This document shows, piece after piece, positions 18,062-29,586 of a stretch of 55,133 bases of DNA. The translations under genes and the position numbers were made by a program. Numbering within the stretch: the stretch's first letter is position 1; every line of letters starts with the position of its first letter. The stretch comes from Piscinibacter caeni (lineage in GTDB: Bacteria; Pseudomonadota; Gammaproteobacteria; Burkholderiales; Burkholderiaceae_C), in the NCBI GenBank assembly GCA_003265685.1, contig KZ836104.1:130263-185395 (forward strand). Reading direction: 5' to 3'. Below the pieces are notes generated by a model. The model was not told the origin of the DNA. It did no database searches and worked only from the letters and a program-made list of their open reading frames with translations.

Positions 18062-19186
18062 TCAATGCGCAACCACGCGGTTGCGCCCCTGCTTCTTGGC
18101 CAGGTACATCGCGCGGTCCGCACGTTCGATCGTGCTTTCCACACCTTCGGCGGGACGATGTTCGGTCAGTCCTATCGACACGGTGAACGTCACCCGCAGT
18201 CCGCCGGGCAACTCCACCGAGGCTGCGGCCACCTGCTCGCGCAGGCGTTCCGCGGCCTGCGTGGCCTCCCTGGCCGCGGCCCCCGGAAAGACGAGGATGA
18301 ACTCCTCGCCGCCCCAGCGTCCGACCGTGTCGGATCCACGGATCACGCCCTGGCACAGTTGGGCGAAGGTTTGCAGCACGCTGTCACCCACCGAGTGGCC
18401 GTGGGTGTCGTTGATGTGCTTGAAGTGGTCGAGATCGGCCAGCGCGACGGCGAACACGGCGCCGGTGCGGTCGCTGAGATGGCGCTGCCGGATCAGCAGT
18501 TCGCCCATGTAGCGGCGGTTGTACAAGTTCGTGAGCTCGTCGCGCGCGGCGAGTTCGGCCAGGATCCGGGCCTGAGCGGCGCTGGCCTCGTCGGCCCGCT
18601 GCTTCTCGAGCCGAAGCTCGTCCTTGCGCCGACTGAGCTCGATCGACAGGCGGTACATCACCTGGCCCAGAACCGTCGGGTACGTGAGCAGGAACGGCAG
18701 GCACCACAAGATGGTGACGAAGCTCGTCTCGGGCTTGAAGTTGGGGCCCAGCGACAGCAGCCCGGCACCGCTGCCCAGCAGCATGGCCACGAGCCCGCGC
18801 CCGAACAGCCGGCTGCCACCCACGGCCAGGTTGTTCATGGCCAGTGCGGCCAGCAGCAGCACGGTGGGCAGCACGTTGAACGCCATCGCCACCGCCCAGA
18901 ACCCGCCGGCCAGAGAGTCGAACAGCACGTTGCGCCGTTCGGCAGCGGCGGGATCGTGCGAACGCCGGGCGATCTGGTACGCGAGATGCGGCCAGGCCGC
19001 GCAGTACGACAGCATGACGCACCAGGCCCAGACCGGCGCGCCGGCCTGGCTGAGCCCCGCGCCGGCGCACAGCGCGCCGAGAGCCAGGCCGATGGCACGC
19101 GGCACGTAGATCCGTCGGGGCAGACGCGACGTGCGCGCCGGATTGTCCAGAGGTGGCCGAGGGGCCGTTGGTTCGTTGCCTGCCAT
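18062..19186 (-). CDS. MASE2-domain diguanylate cyclase (GGDEF)
   Basis: 374 aa from the ATG at 19186; the upstream extension of the frame is non-coding. The N-terminal half (about residues 22-185) is membrane-embedded and begins RRIYVPRAIGLALGALC, matching the MASE2 sensor domain of AdrA/DgcC-type cyclases. A short coiled-coil linker (185-212) leads to a GGDEF domain with the active site GGEEF at 292-296, and an intact inhibitory I-site RxxD (RGSD, 283-286) exactly five residues upstream. It should make c-di-GMP from two GTP and be product-inhibited. It lies alone between the sugar operon and a two-component pair. Confidence 0.9.
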   Translation of the reverse strand: MAGNEPTAPRPPLDNPARTSRLPRRIYVPRAIGLALGALCAGAGLSQAGAPVWAWCVMLSYCAAWPHLAYQIARRSHDPAAAERRNVLFDSLAGGFWAVAMAFNVLPTVLLLAALAMNNLAVGGSRLFGRGLVAMLLGSGAGLLSLGPNFKPETSFVTILWCLPFLLTYPTVLGQVMYRLSIELSRRKDELRLEKQRADEASAAQARILAELAARDELTNLYNRRYMGELLIRQRHLSDRTGAVFAVALADLDHFKHINDTHGHSVGDSVLQTFAQLCQGVIRGSDTVGRWGGEEFILVFPGAAAREATQAAERLREQVAAASVELPGGLRVTFTVSIGLTEHRPAEGVESTIERADRAMYLAKKQGRNRVVAH

Positions 19187-19349
19187 GGTCAGCACAGCCT
19201 GGGCGCTGCCGCAACCTGCCGTGCCCATTCTCGGCTTGTTCGGCACGCGCGCGAAGCAACTTGAGCCGGGTTCGCACGCAAGCCTCCCGCTGGACCCAAA
19301 TGTGCACGCGCGGCCGCTGCGTGCCAGCACCCTTGGGGCGGCTGGCCGC

Positions 19350-20798
19350 TCAGGCAGAGTCGGCGGCCGCCAGCGGCAGGCGCAGCAGCACGCGCAGCCC
19401 GCGCGGTGCATTGCCTTCGAGGTGCACGCTGCCGGCGTGGCGCTCGGCGATCTCGCGCACGATGGCGAGGCCCAGGCCGCAGCCGTCGCCGGCGTTGGTG
19501 GCGCGGGCGAAGCGCTGGAACACGCGCTCGCGGTCGGCCGGCGCGATGCCGGGGCCGTCGTCCTCGACCTCGATCTGCGCCTGGCCGGCGAGGGCGCGCA
19601 CGCGCACCGTGACGCTGGCGCCGCGCCCGGCATAGCGCAGCGCGTTGTCGATCAGGTTGACCAGCGCCTCGCGCAGCAGCAGGGCGTTGCCCAGCACGAA
19701 CAGGGGCGCACCGACCTGTTCCTCGAAGCCGAGGTCGATGCCGGCCTGGCGTGCCCGCGGCACCAGTTCGGCGGCGGGCTCGGCGGCCAGCTTCACCAGG
19801 TCGATGCGGGCGCGCCCCTGCGCGAGCGTCGATTCGGGCTCGGCGCGCGCCAGCGTCAGCAGCTGGTTCACCAGGTGCGCGCTGCGCGTGGCGCTGTCGT
19901 GCACCCGCTGCAGCCGGGCCTTGAGCGCCGGGTCGGCGGCCTCGGCCAGCGCCAGCTCGGTCTGGCTCTTCAGTCCGGCCAGCGGGGTGCGCAGCTGGTG
20001 TGCTGCATCGCTGACGAAGCGGCGCTGGCTGCTGACGCTCTGGTGCACCGTGGCCAGCAGCGTGTTGATCGCCTTGGCCAGCGCGTGCACCTCGCGCGGC
20101 GCCGCCTCCAGCTCGAGCGGCGCGAGGTCGTTCGGCGCACGGTCTTCCACCAGCGCGCGCATGCGCGCCAGCGGCGCCAGGCCGGCGCGGATGCCGGCCC
20201 ACACGATCATCGACATCAGCGCCACCAGCACCGACAGCGGCAGCGCCGTGTCCAGCAGGATGCGCCGGGCGAGCTGCTCGCGGCTGGCCCGGCCGCGTGC
20301 GATCTGCACCAGCATCAGCTGCGGCTGGTCCACCTCGCCGTAGCGCAGGTACTGGGCGGCCACGCGCACCGGCATTTCCCGGCCGGCCTCGGTCATGGTG
20401 CCGTTGTAGAAGTAGGGTTGACCGAGGCGTGGCGAGGCGATCTCCGGCGGCGGCGGCAGCTTGCGGTTGCCGAGGATGAACTGGCCCGGCGGCGTGCTGA
20501 CGGTGTAGTAGATGCGGTCGTCGGGGTCGGCCTCGAGGATGTCCTGCGCGGCGCGCGGGAAGTCGATCAGCAGCCCGTTGCCGATCGGCTTGATCTGGCG
20601 CGCGAGTGCCTTGGAGGCGGTGTACTGCGCCGCGTCGATCGCCTGGTCGGCGTAACGCGCCGCGAGGTTGTAGGTGACGAAGGCGGCCGCGGCCCACAGC
20701 ACCAGCTGCGGCAGCAGCAGCCACAGCAGCAGGTGGCGGTGCAGCGAACGGCTGCCCGGGTGCACGCCGGGCAGGCGGCGCAGCCAGCTGCGGATCAT
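19350..20798 (-). CDS. Sensor histidine kinase, TctE-like
   Basis: 482 aa: first membrane helix at about residues 23-43, a periplasmic 2CSK-type sensor region (about 45-180), a second helix (about 183-205), HAMP-like linker, then HisKA with His267 in FVSDAAHQLRTPLAGL and an ATPase domain with NLIDNALRYA, DDGPGIAP and GCGLGLAIV boxes. Homologues of this layout regulate tricarboxylate uptake (TctDE), but no tct transporter is adjacent here. The ATG overlaps the stop of the response-regulator gene (ATGA), so the two are translationally coupled. A 163-bp gap to the GGDEF gene holds nothing recognisable. Confidence 0.88.
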   Translation of the reverse strand: MIRSWLRRLPGVHPGSRSLHRHLLLWLLLPQLVLWAAAAFVTYNLAARYADQAIDAAQYTASKALARQIKPIGNGLLIDFPRAAQDILEADPDDRIYYTVSTPPGQFILGNRKLPPPPEIASPRLGQPYFYNGTMTEAGREMPVRVAAQYLRYGEVDQPQLMLVQIARGRASREQLARRILLDTALPLSVLVALMSMIVWAGIRAGLAPLARMRALVEDRAPNDLAPLELEAAPREVHALAKAINTLLATVHQSVSSQRRFVSDAAHQLRTPLAGLKSQTELALAEAADPALKARLQRVHDSATRSAHLVNQLLTLARAEPESTLAQGRARIDLVKLAAEPAAELVPRARQAGIDLGFEEQVGAPLFVLGNALLLREALVNLIDNALRYAGRGASVTVRVRALAGQAQIEVEDDGPGIAPADRERVFQRFARATNAGDGCGLGLAIVREIAERHAGSVHLEGNAPRGLRVLLRLPLAAADSA

Positions 20799-21460
20799 TC
20801 CGCCTCGAGCAGGTAACCCAGGCCGCGCACGGTGCGGATCGCCAGCCCGGAGCCTTCCAGCTTGCGGCGCACGCGGTGGATGTAGACCTCGATCGAGCCG
20901 CCGCCGGTCTCGCTGGGGTCCACCGCCCAGGCCTGGTTGATCTGGTCCTTGGTGACCACCTTGTCGCGCTGGGCGAGCAGCAGCTCCAGCAGCATCCACT
21001 CGCGCGGCGAGAGTTCGAGCGGCGTGCCGCCGACCGTGACCCGGCGTGCCTCGCGGTCGAACACCAGCCGGCCGGCCTGCAGCGCTGCCGGCGGCGCGCC
21101 GCGCGTGCGGCGCAGCAAGGCGCGGATGCGGGCCTCGAGCTCGGGGAAGTCGAAGGGCTTGGTCAGGTAGTCGTCGGCGCCGGCGTTCAGCCCGGCGACG
21201 CGGTGCTCCAGTCCGTCGAGTGCGGTCAGCACCAGCATCGGCAGCTCGGGCCGGGCGGCGCGCACGCGCTTGAGCACGGTCAGGCCGTCGACCATCGGCA
21301 GGCCGAGGTCGAGCACGCCGAGGTCGAAGGGCTGGCGCAGCAGCAGGTACTCGGCCACCGCGCCGTTGTCGGCCACCTCGACCTCGAAGCCGGCCTGGCG
21401 CAGCTGGGCCCCCAGCGCGTCGGCCAGGGTGGCGTCGTCTTCGGCGAGCAGCAGCTTCAT
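20795..21460 (-). CDS. OmpR-family response regulator, TctD-like
   Basis: 221 aa: receiver domain with phosphoacceptor Asp51 in GVLDLGLPMVDG and conserved Lys in YLTKPFD, then a winged-helix OmpR/PhoB DNA-binding domain (about residues 125-220) with VVTKDQINQAWAVD and VYIHRVRRKLEG. It is the cognate partner of the kinase encoded just downstream. Three TTAAC half-sites, two spaced 11 bp, lie directly upstream of its ATG and are likely its own binding site. Confidence 0.92.
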   Translation of the reverse strand: MKLLLAEDDATLADALGAQLRQAGFEVEVADNGAVAEYLLLRQPFDLGVLDLGLPMVDGLTVLKRVRAARPELPMLVLTALDGLEHRVAGLNAGADDYLTKPFDFPELEARIRALLRRTRGAPPAALQAGRLVFDREARRVTVGGTPLELSPREWMLLELLLAQRDKVVTKDQINQAWAVDPSETGGGSIEVYIHRVRRKLEGSGLAIRTVRGLGYLLEAE

Positions 21461-21470
21461 CCCGCGAAGC

Positions 21471-21498
21471 TTAACGGATTAACGCGGTGTTAACACCG
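21471..21498. promoter_or_regulatory. Candidate OmpR-family regulator box (TTAAC repeats)
   Basis: TTAAC occurs at 21471, 21479 and 21490. The last two are 11 bp apart, the usual half-site period for OmpR/PhoB-type regulators, and read as GTTAA direct repeats on the minus strand. The last copy is also the centre of a perfect 14-bp palindrome, CGGTGTTAACACCG (21485-21498). It lies 10 bp from the response-regulator ATG and 37 bp before the divergent SnoaL-like gene. Confidence 0.55.
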
Positions 21499-21534
21499 GG
21501 GTATGCCGCGACCGACCGGTGCGACACTCGCGGC

Positions 21535-22011
21535 ATGCATCCCCACGCCGCCCTGATCGAGCGCTTCTATGCCGCCTTCGCCCGCCGCGACGCCGAAGGC
21601 ATGGCCGCCTGTTACCACCCGGAGGTCCGCTTCAGCGACGAGGTGTTCGACCTGCAGGGGCGCGCCGCCGGCGACATGTGGCGCATGCTGTGCGCCAACG
21701 GCCGCGACCTGCGCGTCGAGGCCAGCGCGATCGCCGCCGACGAGCGCGAGGGCCGCGCCCACTGGGACGCGCACTACACCTTCAGCGCCACCGGGCGCCG
21801 GGTGCTGAACCGCATCGACGCGCGTTTCGAGTTCCGCGACGGGCTGATCGTGCGGCACGTGGACCGCTTCGACTTCTGGGCCTGGTCGCGCCAGGCGCTG
21901 GGCGCCCCGGGCTGGCTGCTCGGCTGGACGCCGCTGCTGCGCGGCAAGGTGCGCGAGCGCGCCGCACGCAGCCTGGCGGCCTTCCAGGCCGCCGCGGCCG
22001 GCCGCCCCTGA
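21535..22011 (+). CDS. SnoaL-like / NTF2-fold protein
   Basis: 158 aa from the ATG at 21535. The N-terminus ALIERFYAAFARRDAEGMAA, then CYHPEVRFSDEVFDLQG, and the later FEFRDGLIVRHVDRFDFW give the cone-shaped NTF2-like fold of SnoaL-like proteins. Proteins of this kind are often polyketide-cyclase-like or small steroid-isomerase-like, but members of this subgroup have no assigned reaction. It is divergent from the response regulator and shares its upstream TTAAC repeat region. No signal peptide, so cytoplasmic. Confidence 0.8.
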   Translation: MHPHAALIERFYAAFARRDAEGMAACYHPEVRFSDEVFDLQGRAAGDMWRMLCANGRDLRVEASAIAADEREGRAHWDAHYTFSATGRRVLNRIDARFEFRDGLIVRHVDRFDFWAWSRQALGAPGWLLGWTPLLRGKVRERAARSLAAFQAAAAGRP

Positions 22012-22017
22012 GTGGCT

Positions 22018-22034
22018 GAGCGCGGGCTGCGCTC
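22018..22034. terminator. Small hairpin between convergent SnoaL-like gene and sdaA
   Basis: GAGCGC (22018-22023) pairs with GCGCTC (22029-22034) across a 5-nt loop, in the 29-bp gap between the two convergent stop codons. No T-run follows on either strand. It could be a weak shared transcript end. Confidence 0.35.
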
Positions 22035-22040
22035 GGACAC

Positions 22041-23432
22041 TCAGCACTCGACGATGTTCACCGCGAGGCCGCCGCGCGCGGTCTCCTTGTACTTGGTCAT
22101 CATGTCCGCGCCGGTCTCGCGCATGGTCTTGATGACCTTGTCGAGGCTGACGTGGTGGCTGCCGTCGCCGCGCAGCGCCATGCGGGCCGCGTTGATGGCC
22201 TTGACCGCGGCGATCGCGTTGCGCTCGATGCACGGGATCTGCACCAGCCCGCCGACCGGGTCGCAGGTCAGCCCGAGGTGGTGCTCCATGCCGATCTCGG
22301 CGGCATTCTCGGCCTGCGCCGGCGTGCCGCCGAGCGCCGCGCACAGCGCGCCGGCGGCCATCGAGCAGGCCACGCCAACCTCGCCCTGGCAGCCGACCTC
22401 GGCGCCGCTGATGCTGGCGTTCTCCTTGTAGAGGATGCCGATCGCGGCGGCGGTGAGCAGGAAGTCGATCACGCCGCGGTCGGTGGCGCCGGGCGTGAAG
22501 CGGGCGTAGTAGTGCAGCACGGCCGGCACGATGCCGGCGGCGCCGTTGGTCGGCGCGGTGACCACCCGGCCGCCGGCGGCGTTCTCCTCGTTGACGGCCA
22601 GCGCGTACAGGTTGACCCAGTCGAGCACCTGCAGCGGGTCGCGCAGTGCAGCCTCGGGGTTGCTGCACAGCTGCTTGTGCAGGTCGGCCGCGCGCCGGCG
22701 CACCTTGAAGCCGCCGGGCAGGGTGCCGCCGGTGCGGCAGCCGCGCTGCACGCAGGCCTGCATCACGCCCCAGATGGTCAGCAGCCCGGCGTCGATCTCG
22801 GCATCGCAGCGCCAGTGGCGCTCGTTGCGCCGCATCAGCTCGGCGATCGAGCAGCCTTCGCGCGCCGTCAGCGCGAGCAGTTCCTCGCCGGTGCGGAACG
22901 GGAACGGCAGCACGGTCGCGTCCGGCGCGATCGCCTTCTGGCGCGTGCCGTCGGCCGCCACCTCCTCGCTGACGACGAAGCCGCCGCCCACCGAGTAGTA
23001 GGTTCGCTCGGCCAGCAGCGCGCCGGCGGCGTCCAGAGCCTCGAAGCGCAGGCCGTTGGCGTGGAAGGGCAGGGTCTCGCGGCGCAGGAACAGCAGGTCG
23101 GTCTTCTCGCGCAGCGTGATGCGGTGCGTGCCCAGCAGCGCGACGGACGCCTCGTTACGGATGGCCTGCAGCAGCGCGGGGATGGCCTCGACGTCGACCG
23201 TGTCCGGTTCGTGGCCGGCCAGGCCGAGCAGCACCGCCTTGTCGCTGCCATGCCCCTTGCCGGTGGCGCCCAGCGAGCCGTACAGCCGCGCCACGACCCG
23301 TGCCGTGTGCGCCAGCTGCCCCTCGTGCTGCAGGCGCAGCGCGAACAGCCGCGCCGCGCGCATCGGCCCGACCGTGTGCGAGCTCGACGGGCCGATCCCG
23401 ATCTTGAACAGGTCGAAGACCGAGACGGCCAT
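22041..23432 (-). CDS. sdaA: L-serine ammonia-lyase (iron-sulfur type)
   Basis: 463 aa single-chain enzyme (type II serine dehydratase) that converts L-serine to pyruvate and ammonia. N-terminal [20 protein letters not shown] is the family signature. The three cluster ligands can be placed at Cys348 (GCQGE), Cys390 (LTCDP) and Cys401 (IPCIE), with the 42- and 11-residue spacing of the characterised enzymes. It starts 9 bp after gcvP with no clear Shine-Dalgarno, so it is the last gene of the gcv operon. This links glycine-derived serine to central carbon metabolism. Confidence 0.95.
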   Translation of the reverse strand: MAVSVFDLFKIGIGPSSSHTVGPMRAARLFALRLQHEGQLAHTARVVARLYGSLGATGKGHGSDKAVLLGLAGHEPDTVDVEAIPALLQAIRNEASVALLGTHRITLREKTDLLFLRRETLPFHANGLRFEALDAAGALLAERTYYSVGGGFVVSEEVAADGTRQKAIAPDATVLPFPFRTGEELLALTAREGCSIAELMRRNERHWRCDAEIDAGLLTIWGVMQACVQRGCRTGGTLPGGFKVRRRAADLHKQLCSNPEAALRDPLQVLDWVNLYALAVNEENAAGGRVVTAPTNGAAGIVPAVLHYYARFTPGATDRGVIDFLLTAAAIGILYKENASISGAEVGCQGEVGVACSMAAGALCAALGGTPAQAENAAEIGMEHHLGLTCDPVGGLVQIPCIERNAIAAVKAINAARMALRGDGSHHVSLDKVIKTMRETGADMMTKYKETARGGLAVNIVEC

Positions 23433-23441
23433 TGGCGCGCT

Positions 23442-26336
<2,895 letters not shown>

Positions 26337-26376
26337 GGACCTTCCCTGGGGGGCTGAAGTGGGGTGCCGGCGCCGT

Positions 26377-26757
26377 TCAGGCGCTCTTGAGCAGCTTGTC
26401 GTAGGCCGGGCCGTCCATCAGCTGGTCGAACTCGGCCATGCCGGCCTCGGAGATGTGGACCTTGAAGAACCAGCCGTCGCCCAGCGGGTCGCTGTTGGCC
26501 AGCGACGGGTCGGCGCGCAGCGCCTCGTTGACCTCGACGATCTCGCCGGTCACCGGCATGAACAGGTCGGCCGCGGCCTTGACCGACTCGACGACGCCGG
26601 CCACCTCGCCCTTCTTGAAGGTGCGCCCGACTTCCGGCAGGTCGACGAAGACCACGTCGCCCAGCGCGTCCTGCGCGTGGTGGGTGATGCCGACGGTGGC
26701 GGCTTCGTGGTCCTCGATGTTGATCCACTCGTGGTCGGGCGTGTACATCGTCGTCAT
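26377..26757 (-). CDS. gcvH: Glycine cleavage system H protein
   Basis: 126 aa, standard size. The lipoylation site is Lys60 in [11 protein letters not shown]. The N-terminus [19 protein letters not shown] is typical. The lipoyl arm carries the aminomethyl group from GcvP to GcvT and is reoxidised by a dihydrolipoyl dehydrogenase that is not encoded in this window. It sits 40 bp after gcvT and 40 bp before gcvP. Confidence 0.97.
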   Translation of the reverse strand: MTTMYTPDHEWINIEDHEAATVGITHHAQDALGDVVFVDLPEVGRTFKKGEVAGVVESVKAAADLFMPVTGEIVEVNEALRADPSLANSDPLGDGWFFKVHISEAGMAEFDQLMDGPAYDKLLKSA

Positions 26758-26797
26758 CGGCGTTCTCCTCGGTCGCGGGCGGGGTGGTGTGAGCGGC

Positions 26798-27916
26798 TCA
26801 GCCGCGGAAGTAACGGTGGGGCGCGAACGGCATCGTGGTCACGCGCATCGGTTGCGGCTTGCCGCGCACGTCGGCGTAGACCTCGTGGTTGGCCTGGGCA
26901 TGGTTGGCGGCCAGGTAGGCCATCGCGATCGGCTTGCCGACCGTCGGGCCGATGGTGCCGCTGGTCACGTGGCCGAGCGGGTGGCCTTGTGCATCGTGGA
27001 TCGGCGCGCCCTCGCGCACCGGCATCTTCTCGAGGCCGAGCAGGCCGACGCGCTTGATCCTCGGTCCCGCGGCGAGCTGGGCGTCGATCACCGCGGCGCC
27101 GGGGTAGCCGCCGTGGCGCTCGCCGCCGGCGCGGCGCGCCTTCTGGATCGCCCAGGTCAGGCCGGCCTCGACCGGGGTGGTCTTGGCGTCGATGTCGTGG
27201 CCGTACAGGCACAGGCCGGCCTCCAGGCGCAGCGTGTCGCGGGCGCCCAGGCCGGCGGGCTTGACCTCGGGTTGCGCCAGCAGCGCCTTGGCCACCGTGA
27301 CCGCGCCCTCGGCCGGCATCGAGATCTCGTAGCCGTCCTCGCCGGTGTAGCCCGAGCGCGTGGCGAAGCAGGGCACGCCGGCGATGCTGGCCTCGCCGCC
27401 GGTCATGAAGACGAGCCCGGCCAGCTCCGGCGCCAGGCGCGCCAGCACCGCCGCGGCCTGCGGGCCCTGCAGCGCGAGCAGCGCGCGTTCGGGCAGCGGC
27501 TGCACGGTGCAGCGGTGGCCGATGCCGGTCTGCAGCAGGGCGATGTCGGCGGTCTTGCAGGCGGCGTTGACGATCAGCAGCCAGTCGTTCGCGCGCCGCG
27601 TGATCATCAGGTCGTCGAGGATGCCGCCGGCGCTGTTGGTGAAGAAGGCGTAGCGCTGGCGCCCGGGGGCGAGCCCGATCACGTCCACCGGCACGAGCGA
27701 CTCGAGCGCGGCCGCGGCGCCGTCGCCGGCCAGGCGCACCTGGCCCATGTGGGAGACGTCGAACAGGGCCGCCGCCGCGCGGCCCTGGCGGTGCTCGGCC
27801 AGCACGCCGCTCGGGTAGCTGACCGGCATCTCGTAGCCGGCGAAAGGCACCATCTTGGCCCCGAGCTCGCGATGCAAGGCGTGCAGCGGGGTCTGGAGCA
27901 GGGTCGTGTCGGACAT
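26798..27916 (-). CDS. gcvT: Glycine cleavage system T protein (aminomethyltransferase)
   Basis: 372 aa from the ATG at 27916, preceded by AAGGAGG. In-frame upstream starts fall inside the riboswitch leader. It begins TPLHALHRELGAKMVPFAGY and contains FDVSHMGQVRLAG, both diagnostic. It transfers the one-carbon unit from aminomethyl-GcvH to tetrahydrofolate, giving 5,10-methylene-THF and ammonia. First gene of the operon and controlled by a tandem glycine riboswitch (27985-28203). Confidence 0.97.
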   Translation of the reverse strand: MSDTTLLQTPLHALHRELGAKMVPFAGYEMPVSYPSGVLAEHRQGRAAAALFDVSHMGQVRLAGDGAAAALESLVPVDVIGLAPGRQRYAFFTNSAGGILDDLMITRRANDWLLIVNAACKTADIALLQTGIGHRCTVQPLPERALLALQGPQAAAVLARLAPELAGLVFMTGGEASIAGVPCFATRSGYTGEDGYEISMPAEGAVTVAKALLAQPEVKPAGLGARDTLRLEAGLCLYGHDIDAKTTPVEAGLTWAIQKARRAGGERHGGYPGAAVIDAQLAAGPRIKRVGLLGLEKMPVREGAPIHDAQGHPLGHVTSGTIGPTVGKPIAMAYLAANHAQANHEVYADVRGKPQPMRVTTMPFAPHRYFRG

Positions 27917-27956
27917 GTTCGCCTCCTTCGGGCGCATGGTGCGGGGGCCTCGTGCC

Positions 27957-27983
27957 GCCGACGCAGCGTGCAACTGCATCGAC
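27957..27983 (-). promoter_or_regulatory. Hairpin in the expression platform of the glycine riboswitch
   Basis: Between the second aptamer and the gcvT Shine-Dalgarno, 10-nt arms 27957-27966 and 27974-27983 pair fully, with two G-U pairs, around a 7-nt loop. No T-run follows, so it looks like a platform acting on translation or Rho access rather than an intrinsic terminator. Confidence 0.45.
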
Positions 27984-27984
27984 G

Positions 27985-28203
27985 GTGGCCCTCCCTGTCC
28001 GCTTTACCTGAGAGATTGACGGCATCCGGATCCCGGCGTGCCGCTTGCCCCTTCGGTGGGCCCGCTCGCCGGCGGGCCTCTCTCCAGTGAGGAACGGCGC
28101 GTGTCGCCACGTGCCGCGTGCCAGTCCTTTTGCCTGAGCGTTCGGCCCGCCCTCGCGGGCAGGCGCTGCGCCTTCGGCGGCTCCACGTGGAAGCTCTCTC
28201 CTG
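27985..28203 (-). ncRNA. Tandem glycine riboswitch
   Basis: Two glycine aptamers in the gcvT leader, read on the minus strand. Aptamer I (about 28203-28119) starts AGGAGAGAGC, has GCCGAAGGCGCA and ends GCTCAGGCAAAAGGACTGG. Aptamer II (about 28092-27990) starts CTGGAGAGAGGC, has CACCGAAGGGGCAAGC and ends CAATCTCTCAGGTAAAGCGG. These are the conserved cores of the family. Known members bind glycine and usually switch the glycine cleavage operon on, consistent with gcvTHP-sdaA downstream. Confidence 0.96.
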
Positions 28204-28211
28204 GCCGCGGC

Positions 28212-28217
28212 AGTGTA
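28212..28217 (-). promoter_or_regulatory. Candidate -10 element for the gcv operon
   Basis: On the minus strand TGCTACACT gives an extended -10 (TG-N-TACACT) about 9 bp before the first aptamer, which fits transcription starting at the riboswitch 5' end. No good -35 is visible. Confidence 0.5.
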
Positions 28218-28232
28218 GCAGCCGCGGGCCGG

Positions 28233-28238
28233 GATAAT
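28233..28238 (+). promoter_or_regulatory. -10 element adjoining the rlmD start
   Basis: GATAAT ends 7 nt before the A of the rlmD ATG (28246). Transcription would begin at or within 1 nt of the start codon. No Shine-Dalgarno is present, which suggests a leaderless mRNA. Confidence 0.55.
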
Positions 28239-28245
28239 CCGCACC

Positions 28246-29583
28246 ATGACAGCGGTGGATGAGTGGTTGCAGGTCGAGTCGCTCGACCTCGAAGGGCAGG
28301 GCGTGGCGCACGACACGCAGGGCAAGGTGGTGTTCGTCGACGGCGCGCTGCCGGGCGAGCAGGTGCGCGTGCGCGTCACCAAGCGCAAGAACAGCTGGGA
28401 GCGCGCCGAGATCGTCGAGCGACGGCGCGAGAGTTCGCAGCGCGTCGTGCCGCGTTGCGTCTACTTCGGCCACTGTGGCGGCTGCCGCATGCAGCATCTG
28501 CATGTGGCAGCGCAGGTGGCGGTCAAGCAGCGCGCGCTGGAGGATGCGCTGTGGCACCTCGGCAAGGTCCGGCCCGAGCGGGTGCTGCGCCCGATCGAGG
28601 GGCCGGCCTGGGGCTATCGCTACCGCGCACGCCTGTCGGTACGCTGGGTAGCGAAGAAGGGCACGGTGCTGGTGGGCTTCCACGAGCGCCAGTCGAGTTA
28701 CGTGGCCGACATGCGCAGCTGCGAGGTGCTGCCGCCGCACCTGAGCGCGCTGCTGCTGCCGCTGCGCGAGTTGATCGGCGGCATGGCGCAGCTCGACCGG
28801 CTGCCGCAGATCGAGGTGGCCGTCGGCGACACGGTCACGGCGCTGGTGCTGCGCCACCTCGAGCCGCTGGCATCCGACGACCTGGCGCGCCTGCGCGCCT
28901 TCGCGGCGGTCCATGGCGTGCAGTGGTGGCTGCAGCCCAAGGGGCCGGATTCGGTCCATCCGCTGGACGACGCCGGCCCGGAACTCGCCTACACGCTGCC
29001 CGAGTACGGCATCACGATGCCGTTCAAGCCGACCGACTTCACGCAGGTGAATCACCAGGTCAACACCACGCTGGTGTCGCGTGCGCTGCGCCTGCTCGAG
29101 CCGGGCCCGCAGGAGCGGGTGATCGACTGGTTCTGCGGCCTGGGCAACTTCACGCTGCCGCTGGCCACGCGCTGCCGCGAGGTGCTGGGCATCGAGGGCA
29201 GCGAGGCGCTGGTGCAGCGTTCGCGCGAGAACGCCGCGCGCAACGGGCTGGCCGCGAAGGCCTCGTTCGTGGCACGCAACCTGTTCGAGCTGACGCCCGA
29301 CGAGCTGGTCGCCTTCGGCGCGGCGGACCGCTGGCTGGTCGACCCGCCGCGCGAGGGTGCGTTCGCGCTGGCCAAGGCCTTGGCCGACCTGCACGGCGCG
29401 CCGCGCGCGGGCTGGGCGCCGCCGCAGCGCATCGTCTACGTCAGCTGCAACCCGGCCACGCTGGCGCGCGACGCCGGGTTGCTGGTGCACCAGGCGGGCT
29501 ACCGCTGCACGGCCGCCGGGGCGGTGAACATGTTCCCGCACACCGCGCACGTGGAGTCGATCGCGGTGTTCGAACGGGAGTAG
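28246..29583 (+). CDS. rlmD: 23S rRNA (uracil-C5)-methyltransferase RlmD
   Basis: 445 aa RumA-type enzyme that methylates 23S rRNA (U1939 in E. coli numbering). An N-terminal TRAM domain is followed by the 4Fe-4S ligands Cys71, Cys77 and Cys80 ([10 protein letters not shown]) and Cys159 (MRSCEVLP). The SAM-binding motif is [14 protein letters not shown], the nucleophile Cys401 in [12 protein letters not shown], and the C-terminal general base lies in HVESIAVFE. RlmC is an alternative name for close relatives, but length and cysteines suit RlmD. It is divergent from the gcv operon and 3 bp before the acyltransferase gene. Confidence 0.9.
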   Translation: MTAVDEWLQVESLDLEGQGVAHDTQGKVVFVDGALPGEQVRVRVTKRKNSWERAEIVERRRESSQRVVPRCVYFGHCGGCRMQHLHVAAQVAVKQRALEDALWHLGKVRPERVLRPIEGPAWGYRYRARLSVRWVAKKGTVLVGFHERQSSYVADMRSCEVLPPHLSALLLPLRELIGGMAQLDRLPQIEVAVGDTVTALVLRHLEPLASDDLARLRAFAAVHGVQWWLQPKGPDSVHPLDDAGPELAYTLPEYGITMPFKPTDFTQVNHQVNTTLVSRALRLLEPGPQERVIDWFCGLGNFTLPLATRCREVLGIEGSEALVQRSRENAARNGLAAKASFVARNLFELTPDELVAFGAADRWLVDPPREGAFALAKALADLHGAPRAGWAPPQRIVYVSCNPATLARDAGLLVHQAGYRCTAAGAVNMFPHTAHVESIAVFERE

Positions 29584-29586
29584 CCG

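Noticed and set aside
19187-19349. A possible small gene or RNA between the GGDEF and sensor-kinase genes
   Set aside because: No ribosome site with a sensible frame, no hairpin with T-run, and no recognisable motif was found in these 163 bp.
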